64,000 nt of DNA from NCBI GenBank assembly GCA_017537965.1, contig JAFYJV010000016.1, positions 1 through 64,000 of the forward strand. The letters are read 5' to 3'. The notes beneath the pieces were generated by a model. It was not told the origin of the DNA. It searched no databases and saw only the letters and a list, made by a program, of their open reading frames with translations. The first letter of the stretch is position 1. Each line of letters opens with the position of its first letter. This document shows, in pieces, positions 51,841 through 60,479 of the stretch. This DNA comes from Bacteroidales bacterium (GTDB taxonomy: Bacteria; Bacteroidota; Bacteroidia; Bacteroidales; F082). Both the position numbers and the translations under genes were made by a program.

Positions 51841-53232
51841 TTATTCGTTGTCGATGATTTCCTCAAGTTTGTCCTCGATGCTGTTAGCCAAGGCTTTGCT
51901 GTTTTTCGTGAAACGTTTCTTGTAAAAACGGCTTACCATGTTGTCTTTTTCCAGGACGGGGACCATGATGGACGTGAAGATGATGCTGAAAAGGATGACT
52001 GCGAAAACGATGTTCTGAATGGTCTCCCCTCCGGGGATGCCCGCTTGCGCGGGCAAGGTGGCCAATACAGCTGCAGCCAGACCCTTTGGAAGGATACTAG
52101 CCATAAATGCCCTGTCGTCGGGCATCATATCCGATTCCTCGTTGCGGATGGACAACCTGACGATGGGGATGCGCAGCGCGAACAGCACCACGGTGAAGAT
52201 GAGTCCGATGATGATCGGCCAGAACTGGTCGAGACGGATGGAGATGCCGATATAGATGAAAAAGAAAGTCTTCAACAGGAAGACGATCTCGCTAAACAGC
52301 TGCTTCTCGGTATCGTTCAGCTTGGCAGGTTCGCTCTTTAGCAACCTCTTGAAAAAACCGTTGTAGATCCTGTCGATGTTGGCCATGCCAATGCCAAATG
52401 CCAAGGAGGCGATGGCTCCGCTGAAGCCCAGCCACTCGTTGATGCCATAAACGATGAAGACAAAAGCGGGAGTGGTCAGGATGGAGTTTTTGACGTGACG
52501 CACTTTGTCAAGAATATACGACCAAAACACAGCCGCCAACAAGCCAATGATGCTGGCTAGGATGAAAGAGGAAAGGATCTGCCCCAGGACCCCACCAATG
52601 TTCATGGTGCCAGACTGGACCACTTGTAACAGTGCCAAGGCGAAGACGATGCACAATACATCGCTGAAAGCGGACTCCAGGATGAGGATCGTTCCGCTTT
52701 TCTTGCTGATCTTCAATTGGCTGACCATGGGGATGACCACTGCCGATGACGTTCCTCCAAGGATGGCACCGAGCATCAAGCTGGTGGCGATGTCTAGATG
52801 GGCTAGAAGGATGCCCAACACGGCAACGATGGCCATCGTGACGAAGAAGTTGATGGTGGTCAACTTCATGGTGCCTCCAATGGAGTTTAACAAGGTGTTG
52901 AAGTTGAGTTGCGTTCCGCTCTCGAAAAGCAGGATGACCAGCGTGACTGTGGTGAAGATGCTCCCTACCGAACCAAGTTGCGAGGGGCTGACCCATTGTA
53001 AAACGGGACCGATGATCAATCCGATGATCATTAGTAACAATACATCGGGAATGCGTTTGCGGCTGAAGATCTCAGTGAACAAATGCGCGGCGAAAATCAA
53101 CAGGCCCAGGATGGCAATGGTCAATCCGGTCTTGTCGGAAACCCCCACATTATTGGCCTGAGAGACTACCTCCTGGACGGTCTCGGTGCTCGCAATGGAG
53201 TCAATGGATTGGATAATGGTGTCGGTGGTCAT
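51841..53232 (-). CDS. cation:proton antiporter (CPA family), copy 1
   Basis: 463 residues, with the same fold and helix order as the gene at 50350: LLIFAAHLFTEIFSRKRIPD near 40, LLFESGTQLNFNTLL near 101, GAILGGTSSAVVIPMVSQL near 150, FGIGMANIDRIYN near 275. Its cytoplasmic tail is shorter. The pair looks like a tandem duplication that has diverged in the tail and in the first loop, and may form a heteromer. The C25 peptidase gene ends 9 bases upstream. Confidence 0.88.
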   Translation of the reverse strand: MTTDTIIQSIDSIASTETVQEVVSQANNVGVSDKTGLTIAILGLLIFAAHLFTEIFSRKRIPDVLLLMIIGLIIGPVLQWVSPSQLGSVGSIFTTVTLVILLFESGTQLNFNTLLNSIGGTMKLTTINFFVTMAIVAVLGILLAHLDIATSLMLGAILGGTSSAVVIPMVSQLKISKKSGTILILESAFSDVLCIVFALALLQVVQSGTMNIGGVLGQILSSFILASIIGLLAAVFWSYILDKVRHVKNSILTTPAFVFIVYGINEWLGFSGAIASLAFGIGMANIDRIYNGFFKRLLKSEPAKLNDTEKQLFSEIVFLLKTFFFIYIGISIRLDQFWPIIIGLIFTVVLFALRIPIVRLSIRNEESDMMPDDRAFMASILPKGLAAAVLATLPAQAGIPGGETIQNIVFAVILFSIIFTSIMVPVLEKDNMVSRFYKKRFTKNSKALANSIEDKLEEIIDNE

Positions 53233-53241
53233 CTCAATGTT

Positions 53242-56200
53242 TTAGTCAACGATGACTTTTTCGGTCTTGTTGATGTTTGGGGATTTCACGTTGACGAAAT
53301 AGATGCCGGCATTCAAGTCAAGGTGTAGCTCGATGGTTCCGCTGATGTTCTCCTGCTGACAGATGGTCTGTCCCATGCTGTTGAACACAGTGACGGTACA
53401 AGTCTCTTCGCCAAGCTCGATGTTGAAGTTGCCCTTGTTCGGGTTAGGATAGATGGCGCAGTTGTGTGAGACTTCCTCTTTGACTTCAGTGATGATGGTG
53501 GAGGCGGGGAGCACAATATAGTCGATCCACGCACAGTCATACCCGCTCTGCAAGGAAACATCTTTCGTGTATTCCCAACGGAGTTGGTGAGTTCCTGGAG
53601 TCAATGGGTACGAAGCTTGTGTCCATCCCACTTCGCCGGACCAGTTGTCCTTCTCCACGTTATCGATCTTGAAATGCAATTTGTCGTAGTTCGCTTCTGA
53701 TGATACCTTATAATAAAAGCTCATCTCGCTTGCCGTTCCAACTTCCACAGTGATAAACAATGCCGAGGTCTCGTAATCGTTGATCGATGATGATTTGGCA
53801 CAATACTGTCCTTCATACGGATTCTCTCTCACTACCGACCATGCGTAGATAGGACTCGTGCTTTGCCAGTTGAATGCACTGAAATTTCCTGTTTCAAAAC
53901 TTTCTATGGACTGTCCAACAGGAAGATAATAGGAGTCTTCCAAAACATAGTTTTCAAATTGTTCAGAGTAATGGAATTCGTAAAGTGCTCCGTCTTGCAC
54001 ATTGGTTCCCAACATAAAAACAACGTCCACCAAAAACTCTTCGCCTGCCGCAATGTTGTTTAATACCCATGGCGAGCCTTCGGATACGATGATTCCTTCA
54101 TGTAGGTTGATCAAGGTGAAAGTCGCTGTTGGTGCTGTCGTCCCACCATTGTTTTTAAAAGTGAAATGCACTGTTCCACTGTCGCCAGGGTTCAAAGCTT
54201 GTCCTGTTGTAGTTTCAAGTACTGTGCTGACCAATTCAAACTCAGGAGCAAATATCCTTGCGTTGAAATGGCTCTCCCAGCTGTCGGTGCCATCGGTGCA
54301 AGTGATGTTGAAACGAACGTTGGTGTTGTTCGGTACATTGTCGCTCACGGTGAAAGCAAAGGCGTTTTCGAGGGTGACGCTTTGGTTGCCGTCGACGTTG
54401 CCCACATTGACGGTGGTTTGGTTGATGGTGACGTGTTCGCTGTCGCAGCTCATGGTGGCTGTAACATTGGAGGCGTTGACACTGCCTATGTTTTTCAGCA
54501 CCATGTTGAAAGCATAGTTGCCATCGAACTCGATCTGCGGGGTGTCTCCAATCAAGGAATAGCTGTCGTAAACGATGTATGGGGTGTTGCTCGGAACGGC
54601 CAACAACTCTACTTCCTGAGGCCAAGCGTTCACGCCGGTGACTTTCATCTTGAGGGTTCCCACTGCGGAAAGGCCGCCTTCAAAGGCGATCTCGGCAACG
54701 CCGTTATCGTCAGTCACGCCCATGGCAACAACATCGTCATCCATGTAGAGGACGCAGCGGAAGTTCTTCTGTCCCACGCCGTTGTCGTCGGTTACAGTGA
54801 CTTCGATGGATTGTGTTCCGAGGACCACTTGATTGGGGTAGTCCACCGTGGCGTTGAAGGGCTCGTCGAGCCACACGTTGACGGCACCGTCGCCGAGGAC
54901 GTTCATGTCGTAGAAGTTCCAGCGCAGGGCACCTTCCTCCCATTGTCCAGGGGCGTTCACCCAAGGAGCTGTCATGGTCTTGCCTTCGGAGATGGCGCAG
55001 CCTAGGAGACCGATACGGTCGTTGAATTGGGCGTCGGTCATCTCACGTTCGAGGTGGCATCCAGGTCCTTCGGTCTGTCCTTCGTTGAACCATCCGTAGC
55101 GTGAATTGCCGATGACGGCGACGGCGAAGTTCTGGATCTTCACCATCTTTTCGAGGATGCAGTTCTCATCGAAAGCGCCGCAGTCGCAACCTTGCGAATG
55201 GAAGAAGGTATAGTTGTGTGTGGTGCCATTGGCTCCCCAGAAGTCGTCGTTGGAGATGCCATACCAACCAGCAACATAGCCTGAGTTGGCGTGTCCATCA
55301 TGATGCACGTAGCCCGTACCTTCATTAATGGCTTGTCGCAACAGGCTGCCGCTCCAGTTGCCTTGCTCCTCGTAGAGTTTGGTGAAGTTGTAATCCACGG
55401 GATAGCAAGTGGTGGTGTATCCGTTGTCGTCGCGGGTGCCAATCAGTAGCTCCAGGTAATCGGATCCGTTGGATTCAGGGCTGTCATAAAGATGTTCGCC
55501 ACCGAAGACGACCTTCCTGAACTCGCCCAAAACGGGATTCTGCTGATACGACAAAGTCTTATGGATCATGTTGGCCAAGTCGGTGGTGTTCTGGAATGAC
55601 ATTCGGCTCATGCCGATCTCTGGCAAGAGGTCATCCTCTCCAGGCTCGCCGAAACGGTTGTTGCCGTTGTCGTTCCAAGTGCCGTCGAGGCCACAGTAAT
55701 AGAGGTCTGCGGGGAGGTTGTTGCTCTCGTAAACACTGCTGGACTGCACAGTACAGTACAAGCCGCGGTAGGGGATAATGTCCACGTCGCCTCCCAGCAC
55801 CACCATCATGATGCCGTTTTCTTGGTACTCTTGGATGATGTAGTTGCGTATCTTGTCTTGGTTGTCAAAGCCTTCTGTGGTGTTGTAGATGTCAGACACC
55901 GTGGCGATGCGGTTGTGCAACCCGATGGAGTTGTAATAATCGCAATATTCATTGTATGCCTCCACAAATTCGCTGCTGGTGATGATTAGCAGGTCGTAGC
56001 CGGTCACCTCTCTACCTTGGGTCTGGTACGAAGCCATCATCTCGGGGTTCTGGGCAAGGCGACGGACGCTGTTTTTGATGGCAGGGCTTCCCCACAGCAT
56101 GGCGCTATGGCTTGACTTGGCCGGAGTGAGATGCACACGGACGGTGGCTTTCTTTGCGAACATCACCTTTCCTGAGGAGGGGATGTATTGTACTGGCGTG

Positions 56201-56634
56201 AAAGCGGAGAAAGCAAATCCATAGCCGTTCTTGTACTGTGTAGTTACTACACCATGGTTCTCAGCTGGATATGTGCTTTTTGAAGCGTATATGCTTTCGT
56301 CAATCACAAGCTCATGCTGCTTGAGGTCGTTGGTGGTTCTTGATGGCTGGTAAGGAAAGAGTTGATGGGTTCCTTCAAGCGTTTCAAAATCGGAAAGGAT
56401 CACCTCGATGGATTCGGCTTCCTGTCCTTCGGGAAGAAGCAGGCTCACGCTTTTCCATGGAAGGCTGGGTTGCCCCATTAGCGCTGATTGCATACAGCCG
56501 TCAAACTGAACTTGTTCATAACCTCTGATGGAGTTGACGGTGGGCGTGTTGAAAGAGTAGTTCATCTCAACGGTCTGGGCGTGGAGAATAGCACAAATCG
56601 TTGAGAAAGCGATAATTAGAAACAGTTTTTTCAT
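53242..56634 (-). CDS. secreted C25 (gingipain-like) cysteine peptidase with T9SS sorting domain
   Basis: 1130 residues. A signal peptide ending ILHAQ is followed by a propeptide-like region (about 21-205) and the C25 catalytic domain (about 210-580). The gingipain His site corresponds to His448 in HHDGHAN, and the catalytic Cys to Cys483 in SQGCDCGAF (spacing 35, 33 in RgpB). After an Ig-like domain (about 590-670) come further beta-domains, including a CARDB-like pair (about 690-900), a jelly-roll segment (about 920-1040, SFETGNFSAFNW to AWIDYIVL) and a type A sorting domain (CAIYPNPNKGNFNIELG...KTEKVIVD). It probably degrades host or dietary proteins at the cell surface. Confidence 0.92.
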   Translation of the reverse strand: MKKLFLIIAFSTICAILHAQTVEMNYSFNTPTVNSIRGYEQVQFDGCMQSALMGQPSLPWKSVSLLLPEGQEAESIEVILSDFETLEGTHQLFPYQPSRTTNDLKQHELVIDESIYASKSTYPAENHGVVTTQYKNGYGFAFSAFTPVQYIPSSGKVMFAKKATVRVHLTPAKSSHSAMLWGSPAIKNSVRRLAQNPEMMASYQTQGREVTGYDLLIITSSEFVEAYNEYCDYYNSIGLHNRIATVSDIYNTTEGFDNQDKIRNYIIQEYQENGIMMVVLGGDVDIIPYRGLYCTVQSSSVYESNNLPADLYYCGLDGTWNDNGNNRFGEPGEDDLLPEIGMSRMSFQNTTDLANMIHKTLSYQQNPVLGEFRKVVFGGEHLYDSPESNGSDYLELLIGTRDDNGYTTTCYPVDYNFTKLYEEQGNWSGSLLRQAINEGTGYVHHDGHANSGYVAGWYGISNDDFWGANGTTHNYTFFHSQGCDCGAFDENCILEKMVKIQNFAVAVIGNSRYGWFNEGQTEGPGCHLEREMTDAQFNDRIGLLGCAISEGKTMTAPWVNAPGQWEEGALRWNFYDMNVLGDGAVNVWLDEPFNATVDYPNQVVLGTQSIEVTVTDDNGVGQKNFRCVLYMDDDVVAMGVTDDNGVAEIAFEGGLSAVGTLKMKVTGVNAWPQEVELLAVPSNTPYIVYDSYSLIGDTPQIEFDGNYAFNMVLKNIGSVNASNVTATMSCDSEHVTINQTTVNVGNVDGNQSVTLENAFAFTVSDNVPNNTNVRFNITCTDGTDSWESHFNARIFAPEFELVSTVLETTTGQALNPGDSGTVHFTFKNNGGTTAPTATFTLINLHEGIIVSEGSPWVLNNIAAGEEFLVDVVFMLGTNVQDGALYEFHYSEQFENYVLEDSYYLPVGQSIESFETGNFSAFNWQSTSPIYAWSVVRENPYEGQYCAKSSSINDYETSALFITVEVGTASEMSFYYKVSSEANYDKLHFKIDNVEKDNWSGEVGWTQASYPLTPGTHQLRWEYTKDVSLQSGYDCAWIDYIVLPASTIITEVKEEVSHNCAIYPNPNKGNFNIELGEETCTVTVFNSMGQTICQQENISGTIELHLDLNAGIYFVNVKSPNINKTEKVIVD

Positions 56635-56689
56635 TATTATGACGTTTTGTGTTTGTTATTGTCTTCTGTTTTAGTTATAAAAAAGCGTG

Positions 56690-56697
56690 CAAAGATA
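56690..56697 (-). promoter_or_regulatory. -7 box for the C25 peptidase gene
   Basis: TATCTTTG on the minus strand, 55 bases before the ATG at 56634, in the divergent region shared with ddh. Confidence 0.6.
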
Positions 56698-56718
56698 ACG
56701 ATTTCCAATTTATTTTTC

Positions 56719-56726
56719 TACTTTTG
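56719..56726 (+). promoter_or_regulatory. -7 box for ddh
   Basis: TACTTTTG matches TAnnTTTG and ends 19 bases before the ATG at 56746. It lies inside the longer reading frame that starts at 56647, which argues against that start. Confidence 0.5.
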
Positions 56727-56745
56727 CCCTTTAAAATCCTTGAAA

Positions 56746-57645
56746 ATGAAAAAAATAAGAGCAGCCGTAGTAGGTTACGGCAATGTGGGGCGTTTTGCCC
56801 TGGAAGCTTTGGAGGCAGCCCCCGATTTTGAGGTGGCGGGAATCGTCCGTCGTAACGGTGATAAAGACAATCCGTTGGAGTTGTCTCAATACGAGGTGGT
56901 GAGCGATATTCGGAAACTGAAGGGTGTCGATGTGGCGATCCTTGCGTGTCCGACACGTTCTTGTCCCGAATATGCTAAGCAGATCCTTCCTTTGGGCATT
57001 AATACCGTGGATTCGTTCGACATCCATACCTCCATCGTGGATTATCGTCGCGAGCTGATGCCGATTAATAAGGAAACGAAGACCGTCAGCGTCATCGCCG
57101 CAGGCTGGGATCCAGGCTCGGATTCCATCGTCCGCACCCTGATGCAGAGCCTTGCCCCTAAAGGCTTGTCGTACACTAACTTCGGTCCCGGTATGTCGAT
57201 GGGTCACAGCGTGTGTGTGCGTTCCAAGAAAGGGGTGAAAAACGCATTGTCGGTGACCATCCCGTTGGGCGAAGGCATCCACCGCCGCATGGTGTATGTG
57301 GAACTTGAAGACGGTGCCACGCTGGAGCAGGTAACCGCTGACATCAAGGCCGACCCGTATTTCGCCAGCGATGAGACCCATGTGTTTGCAGTGGATAGCG
57401 TGGATGCTGTTCGTGATATGGGTCATGGCGTCCATCTGGTTCGCAAGGGTGTCTCGGGAAAGACGCAGAACCAACGCATGGAGTTCAATATGTCCATCAA
57501 CAACCCGGCTTTGACGGGACAGGTGCTGGTGAACGTAGCTCGTGCTACGATGCGTTTGCAGCCCGGCTGTTACACCATGGTGGAGATCCCCGTGATCGAC
57601 ATGCTGCCTGGCGAACGTGAGGATTTGATCGGACATTTGGTATGA
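56746..57645 (+). CDS. ddh: meso-diaminopimelate dehydrogenase
   Basis: 299 residues from the ATG at 56746. It makes meso-DAP from tetrahydrodipicolinate, ammonia and NADPH in one step, for lysine and peptidoglycan. The Rossmann loop AVVGYGNVGRFALEAL lies at about 6-21. Substrate-binding segments AGWDPGSDSIVR (about 122-133) and GPGMSMGHSVCVR (about 150) follow, and the length fits. The first 33 residues of the longer frame starting at 56647 overlap the promoter and are unlike the family. Its stop overlaps the start of the GH3 gene (ATGA). Confidence 0.93.
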   Translation: MKKIRAAVVGYGNVGRFALEALEAAPDFEVAGIVRRNGDKDNPLELSQYEVVSDIRKLKGVDVAILACPTRSCPEYAKQILPLGINTVDSFDIHTSIVDYRRELMPINKETKTVSVIAAGWDPGSDSIVRTLMQSLAPKGLSYTNFGPGMSMGHSVCVRSKKGVKNALSVTIPLGEGIHRRMVYVELEDGATLEQVTADIKADPYFASDETHVFAVDSVDAVRDMGHGVHLVRKGVSGKTQNQRMEFNMSINNPALTGQVLVNVARATMRLQPGCYTMVEIPVIDMLPGEREDLIGHLV

Positions 57646-59906
57646 TGCGACGGATTTGGTTGGTTGGCTTTGTCGCCGCGCTCCTCGCAATGGCACTTGC
57701 CTCTTGCTCTGAACATCTGGGTAAGGTCGATGCGTTGCTTGAGCAGATGACCCTTGAGGAGAAATGTGGGCAGCTGACCTGTCCCATCGGCTTTGGCTTT
57801 TATGGAAAGGAGGGCGATTCGATATGGCTCTCTGAGTCGTTCACGGAGATGATGGACACATTGCCGTTGGGCTCCTGCTGGGCAGTGCTGCGTGCCGACC
57901 CGTGGTCACAAAAGACTGTGGAGACTGGCTTGCATCCTCGCGAATCTGCGAGGCTACTCAACATGATGCAACACCACGCGGTAGAGAATACTCGCCTTGG
58001 CATCCCCTTGCTGTTTTGCGAGGAGACGCCCCACGGCCACATGGCCGTGGGGACGACAGTGTTCCCTACAGGCATAGGACAAGCATCTACCTGGGATCCG
58101 GAGCTGTTGGAACAGATGGGCGAGGTGATGGGACGTGAGATCCGGCTGCAAGGTGGACATATCGGTTACGGGCCGGTGCTTGACATCGCTCGTGACCCAC
58201 GTTGGTCGAGGGTGGAAGAGACCATGGGGGAGGATCCCTATCTTTCTGGCGTCCTTGGCACTGCGGTTGTCAAAGGAATGCAACGGCATGTAGTCGCCAC
58301 CTTGAAACATCTGGCGGCATACGGCATCCCCGAAGGGGGACACAACGCCGCCACCGCTGATGTCGGTCCCAACCGCTTGATGAATGACTATCTGCCTGCC
58401 TTCGAGAAGGCAGTGAGGGAAGGACAGGCCGGCTCGGTGATGACTTCGTACAACACCATCGACGGTGTGCCGTGCTCAGCCAACAGTTGGCTAATGGAAG
58501 AGCTGTTGCGTAAGGCATGGAAATTCAACGGGGTGGTCTTCGCCGACCTCAACGCGATCAACGCCTTGTATGCCACGCATCGTGTGGCTGCTGATCCCGC
58601 CGAAGCGGCAGCCATGGCGCTGAAGGCGGGAGTTGACATCGACTTGGGCGGCTACAACTATGGCGGCTTCCTCAAGGAGGCTTTGCAAAGACGGCTGATC
58701 ACAGAGTTGGATATCGACCGTGCAGTACGTCGTGTGCTGCAACTGAAACTCGACCTTGGCCTCTTTGAGAATCCATACGTGGACGAGACCTTGGCGGATA
58801 CAGAAGTGGGCACGCCGGAAAATGCCCAGCTGGCCAAACAGGTGGCCTTGGAATCGGCGGTACTGTTGAAGAACGACGGCATCCTGCCTTTCGGCGACGC
58901 CATCAAAAAGGTGGCGGTCATCGGGCCGAACGCCGACAATATGTATAACCAGCTGGGCGACTATACCGCACCGCAAGACCCCGACCATGTCGTGACCATG
59001 CTCGAAGGCATCCGCGAAAAGGGTAGGGCGACGGTGCTCTATGCCAGAGGATGTGCCGTCCGTGACGAGGCGGCAGACTGGATCGAGGAGGCCGTGCGTG
59101 TGGCCAAGTCGGCAGATGCCGTGGTGCTGGTGATGGGCGGCTCTTCAGCCCGTGACTTCAAGACGAGTTACGAGGAGACGGGCGCTGCCATCGTTGACAA
59201 AAGAATTTCCGACATGGACTGTGGCGAGGGCTATGACCGAGCCACATTGAAACTTCTTGGAAACCAAGAGACCTTGATGCAACGCATCTATGCCCTTGGC
59301 AAGCCTGTCGTGACGGTCTATGTCCAAGGCCGACCTTTGGATATGAACCTCGCTGCTGAAAAAAGCAATGCGCTGCTGACGTTGTGGTATCCTGGCATGG
59401 AAGGCGGCTCGGCATTGGCTGACATCCTATGGGGCGATTACAACCCCGCAGGACGTTTGCCCATCTCGGTGCCGCGATCGGTGGGCCAGATTCCTGTCTA
59501 TTACTCGCAGCCTTCCACAGGTGATTATGTGGAGGAATCGGCCAAGCCTTTGTTTCCTTTCGGATATGGCTTGAGCTATAGCCAATTCGAGTATGGCGAG
59601 CCGCAGGTGGAACGTATCGACAGTGCCGACACCTTCTATAGGGTCGCCTGCGAGGTGAGTAACCTTGGTCCTTTCGATGGCGACGATGTAGTGCAACTCT
59701 ATATCCGTGACGAGGTGGCGTCCATCGCTCCGGCCTCAAAGTTGCTGAAAGGATTCCAGAGGATTCATCTCAAAAGTGGAGAATCCAAACAGGTTGTTTT
59801 CTGTCTTACAAAAAGGGATTTGTCAGTGTATAACAGCCAACAAGGGTGGAGTCTTGAACCCGGCTACATTACTGTCAAGGTGGGAGGGAGCTCGGATGTG
59901 CTCTGA
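57642..59906 (+). CDS. glycoside hydrolase family 3 lipoprotein (beta-glucosidase/xylosidase type)
   Basis: 754 residues. The leader ends in a lipobox LASC (Cys22). The family 3 TIM barrel has the MTLEEKCGQL start, a VLDIARDPRW segment and the likely nucleophile Asp302 in GVVFADLNAIN (usually SDW). The (alpha/beta)6 sandwich (about 400-610) includes VVLVMGGSSARDFKTSYEE, and a fibronectin-III-like domain closes the protein. It removes single sugars from the non-reducing end of beta-linked oligosaccharides in the periplasm or at the surface. The start overlaps ddh by 4 bases, so translation is coupled. That pairing with a cell-wall amino-acid enzyme is unexpected. Confidence 0.9.
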   Translation: MMRRIWLVGFVAALLAMALASCSEHLGKVDALLEQMTLEEKCGQLTCPIGFGFYGKEGDSIWLSESFTEMMDTLPLGSCWAVLRADPWSQKTVETGLHPRESARLLNMMQHHAVENTRLGIPLLFCEETPHGHMAVGTTVFPTGIGQASTWDPELLEQMGEVMGREIRLQGGHIGYGPVLDIARDPRWSRVEETMGEDPYLSGVLGTAVVKGMQRHVVATLKHLAAYGIPEGGHNAATADVGPNRLMNDYLPAFEKAVREGQAGSVMTSYNTIDGVPCSANSWLMEELLRKAWKFNGVVFADLNAINALYATHRVAADPAEAAAMALKAGVDIDLGGYNYGGFLKEALQRRLITELDIDRAVRRVLQLKLDLGLFENPYVDETLADTEVGTPENAQLAKQVALESAVLLKNDGILPFGDAIKKVAVIGPNADNMYNQLGDYTAPQDPDHVVTMLEGIREKGRATVLYARGCAVRDEAADWIEEAVRVAKSADAVVLVMGGSSARDFKTSYEETGAAIVDKRISDMDCGEGYDRATLKLLGNQETLMQRIYALGKPVVTVYVQGRPLDMNLAAEKSNALLTLWYPGMEGGSALADILWGDYNPAGRLPISVPRSVGQIPVYYSQPSTGDYVEESAKPLFPFGYGLSYSQFEYGEPQVERIDSADTFYRVACEVSNLGPFDGDDVVQLYIRDEVASIAPASKLLKGFQRIHLKSGESKQVVFCLTKRDLSVYNSQQGWSLEPGYITVKVGGSSDVL

Positions 59907-60479
59907 TCATCCCTGACGGTATTGCTCATCTAGGTTGAAGCCTTCGGGATGCTTTGCCTTTACATCTTTGTAATAATCCCAAATCTCAGCCAGGTCTTTC
60001 TCGTAGTCGCCAGTAGGATAGTAGATCCGCTCTATGCCGCAATACTTCTTCTTGTAGTCGATGAAGCCAAGCAGAATGGGTAAGTTGGCTCCTTCGGCGA
60101 TGACATAGAAGCCTTTTTTCCAGTGGTTCACTTTCTTTCGGGTACCTTCGGGACAGATGATGAGATGGGTGTCTTTGTTTTTTCTGAACATTTCAATCAT
60201 CTGATCTACAAGATGGTTCTGATGGCCGCGGTTGACTGGGATGCCTCCCATCTTTTTTAGGATCCATCCTACCACGGGCTTGAAGAACTCTTTCTTCATC
60301 ATCACCTTGAACTTGTAGCCGTATTTCCAATAAAATCCCATGCCGACGAAAAAGTCGGCGATGGCGGTGTGAGGCGCCATGATGCAAACGGCATTGCCAA
60401 GATCGGCGGGGACTTCATTGACAGTCCGCCACCCGCCGATCTTGAGGCCTAGTCTTCCTATGGCTTTTTTGAGCCCCAT
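59907..60479 (-). CDS. PlsC-like 1-acyl-glycerol-phosphate acyltransferase
   Basis: 190 residues with the acyltransferase catalytic motif HTAIADF (H-x4-D) near residue 37 and the phosphate-binding ICPEGTR near 110. The first about 30 residues have no clear membrane helix, so it is likely a peripheral membrane enzyme. It transfers a fatty acyl chain to lysophosphatidate or a similar acceptor. It overlaps the upstream M13 peptidase stop by one base and its own stop abuts the GH3 stop on the other strand. Confidence 0.85.
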   Translation of the reverse strand: MGLKKAIGRLGLKIGGWRTVNEVPADLGNAVCIMAPHTAIADFFVGMGFYWKYGYKFKVMMKKEFFKPVVGWILKKMGGIPVNRGHQNHLVDQMIEMFRKNKDTHLIICPEGTRKKVNHWKKGFYVIAEGANLPILLGFIDYKKKYCGIERIYYPTGDYEKDLAEIWDYYKDVKAKHPEGFNLDEQYRQG

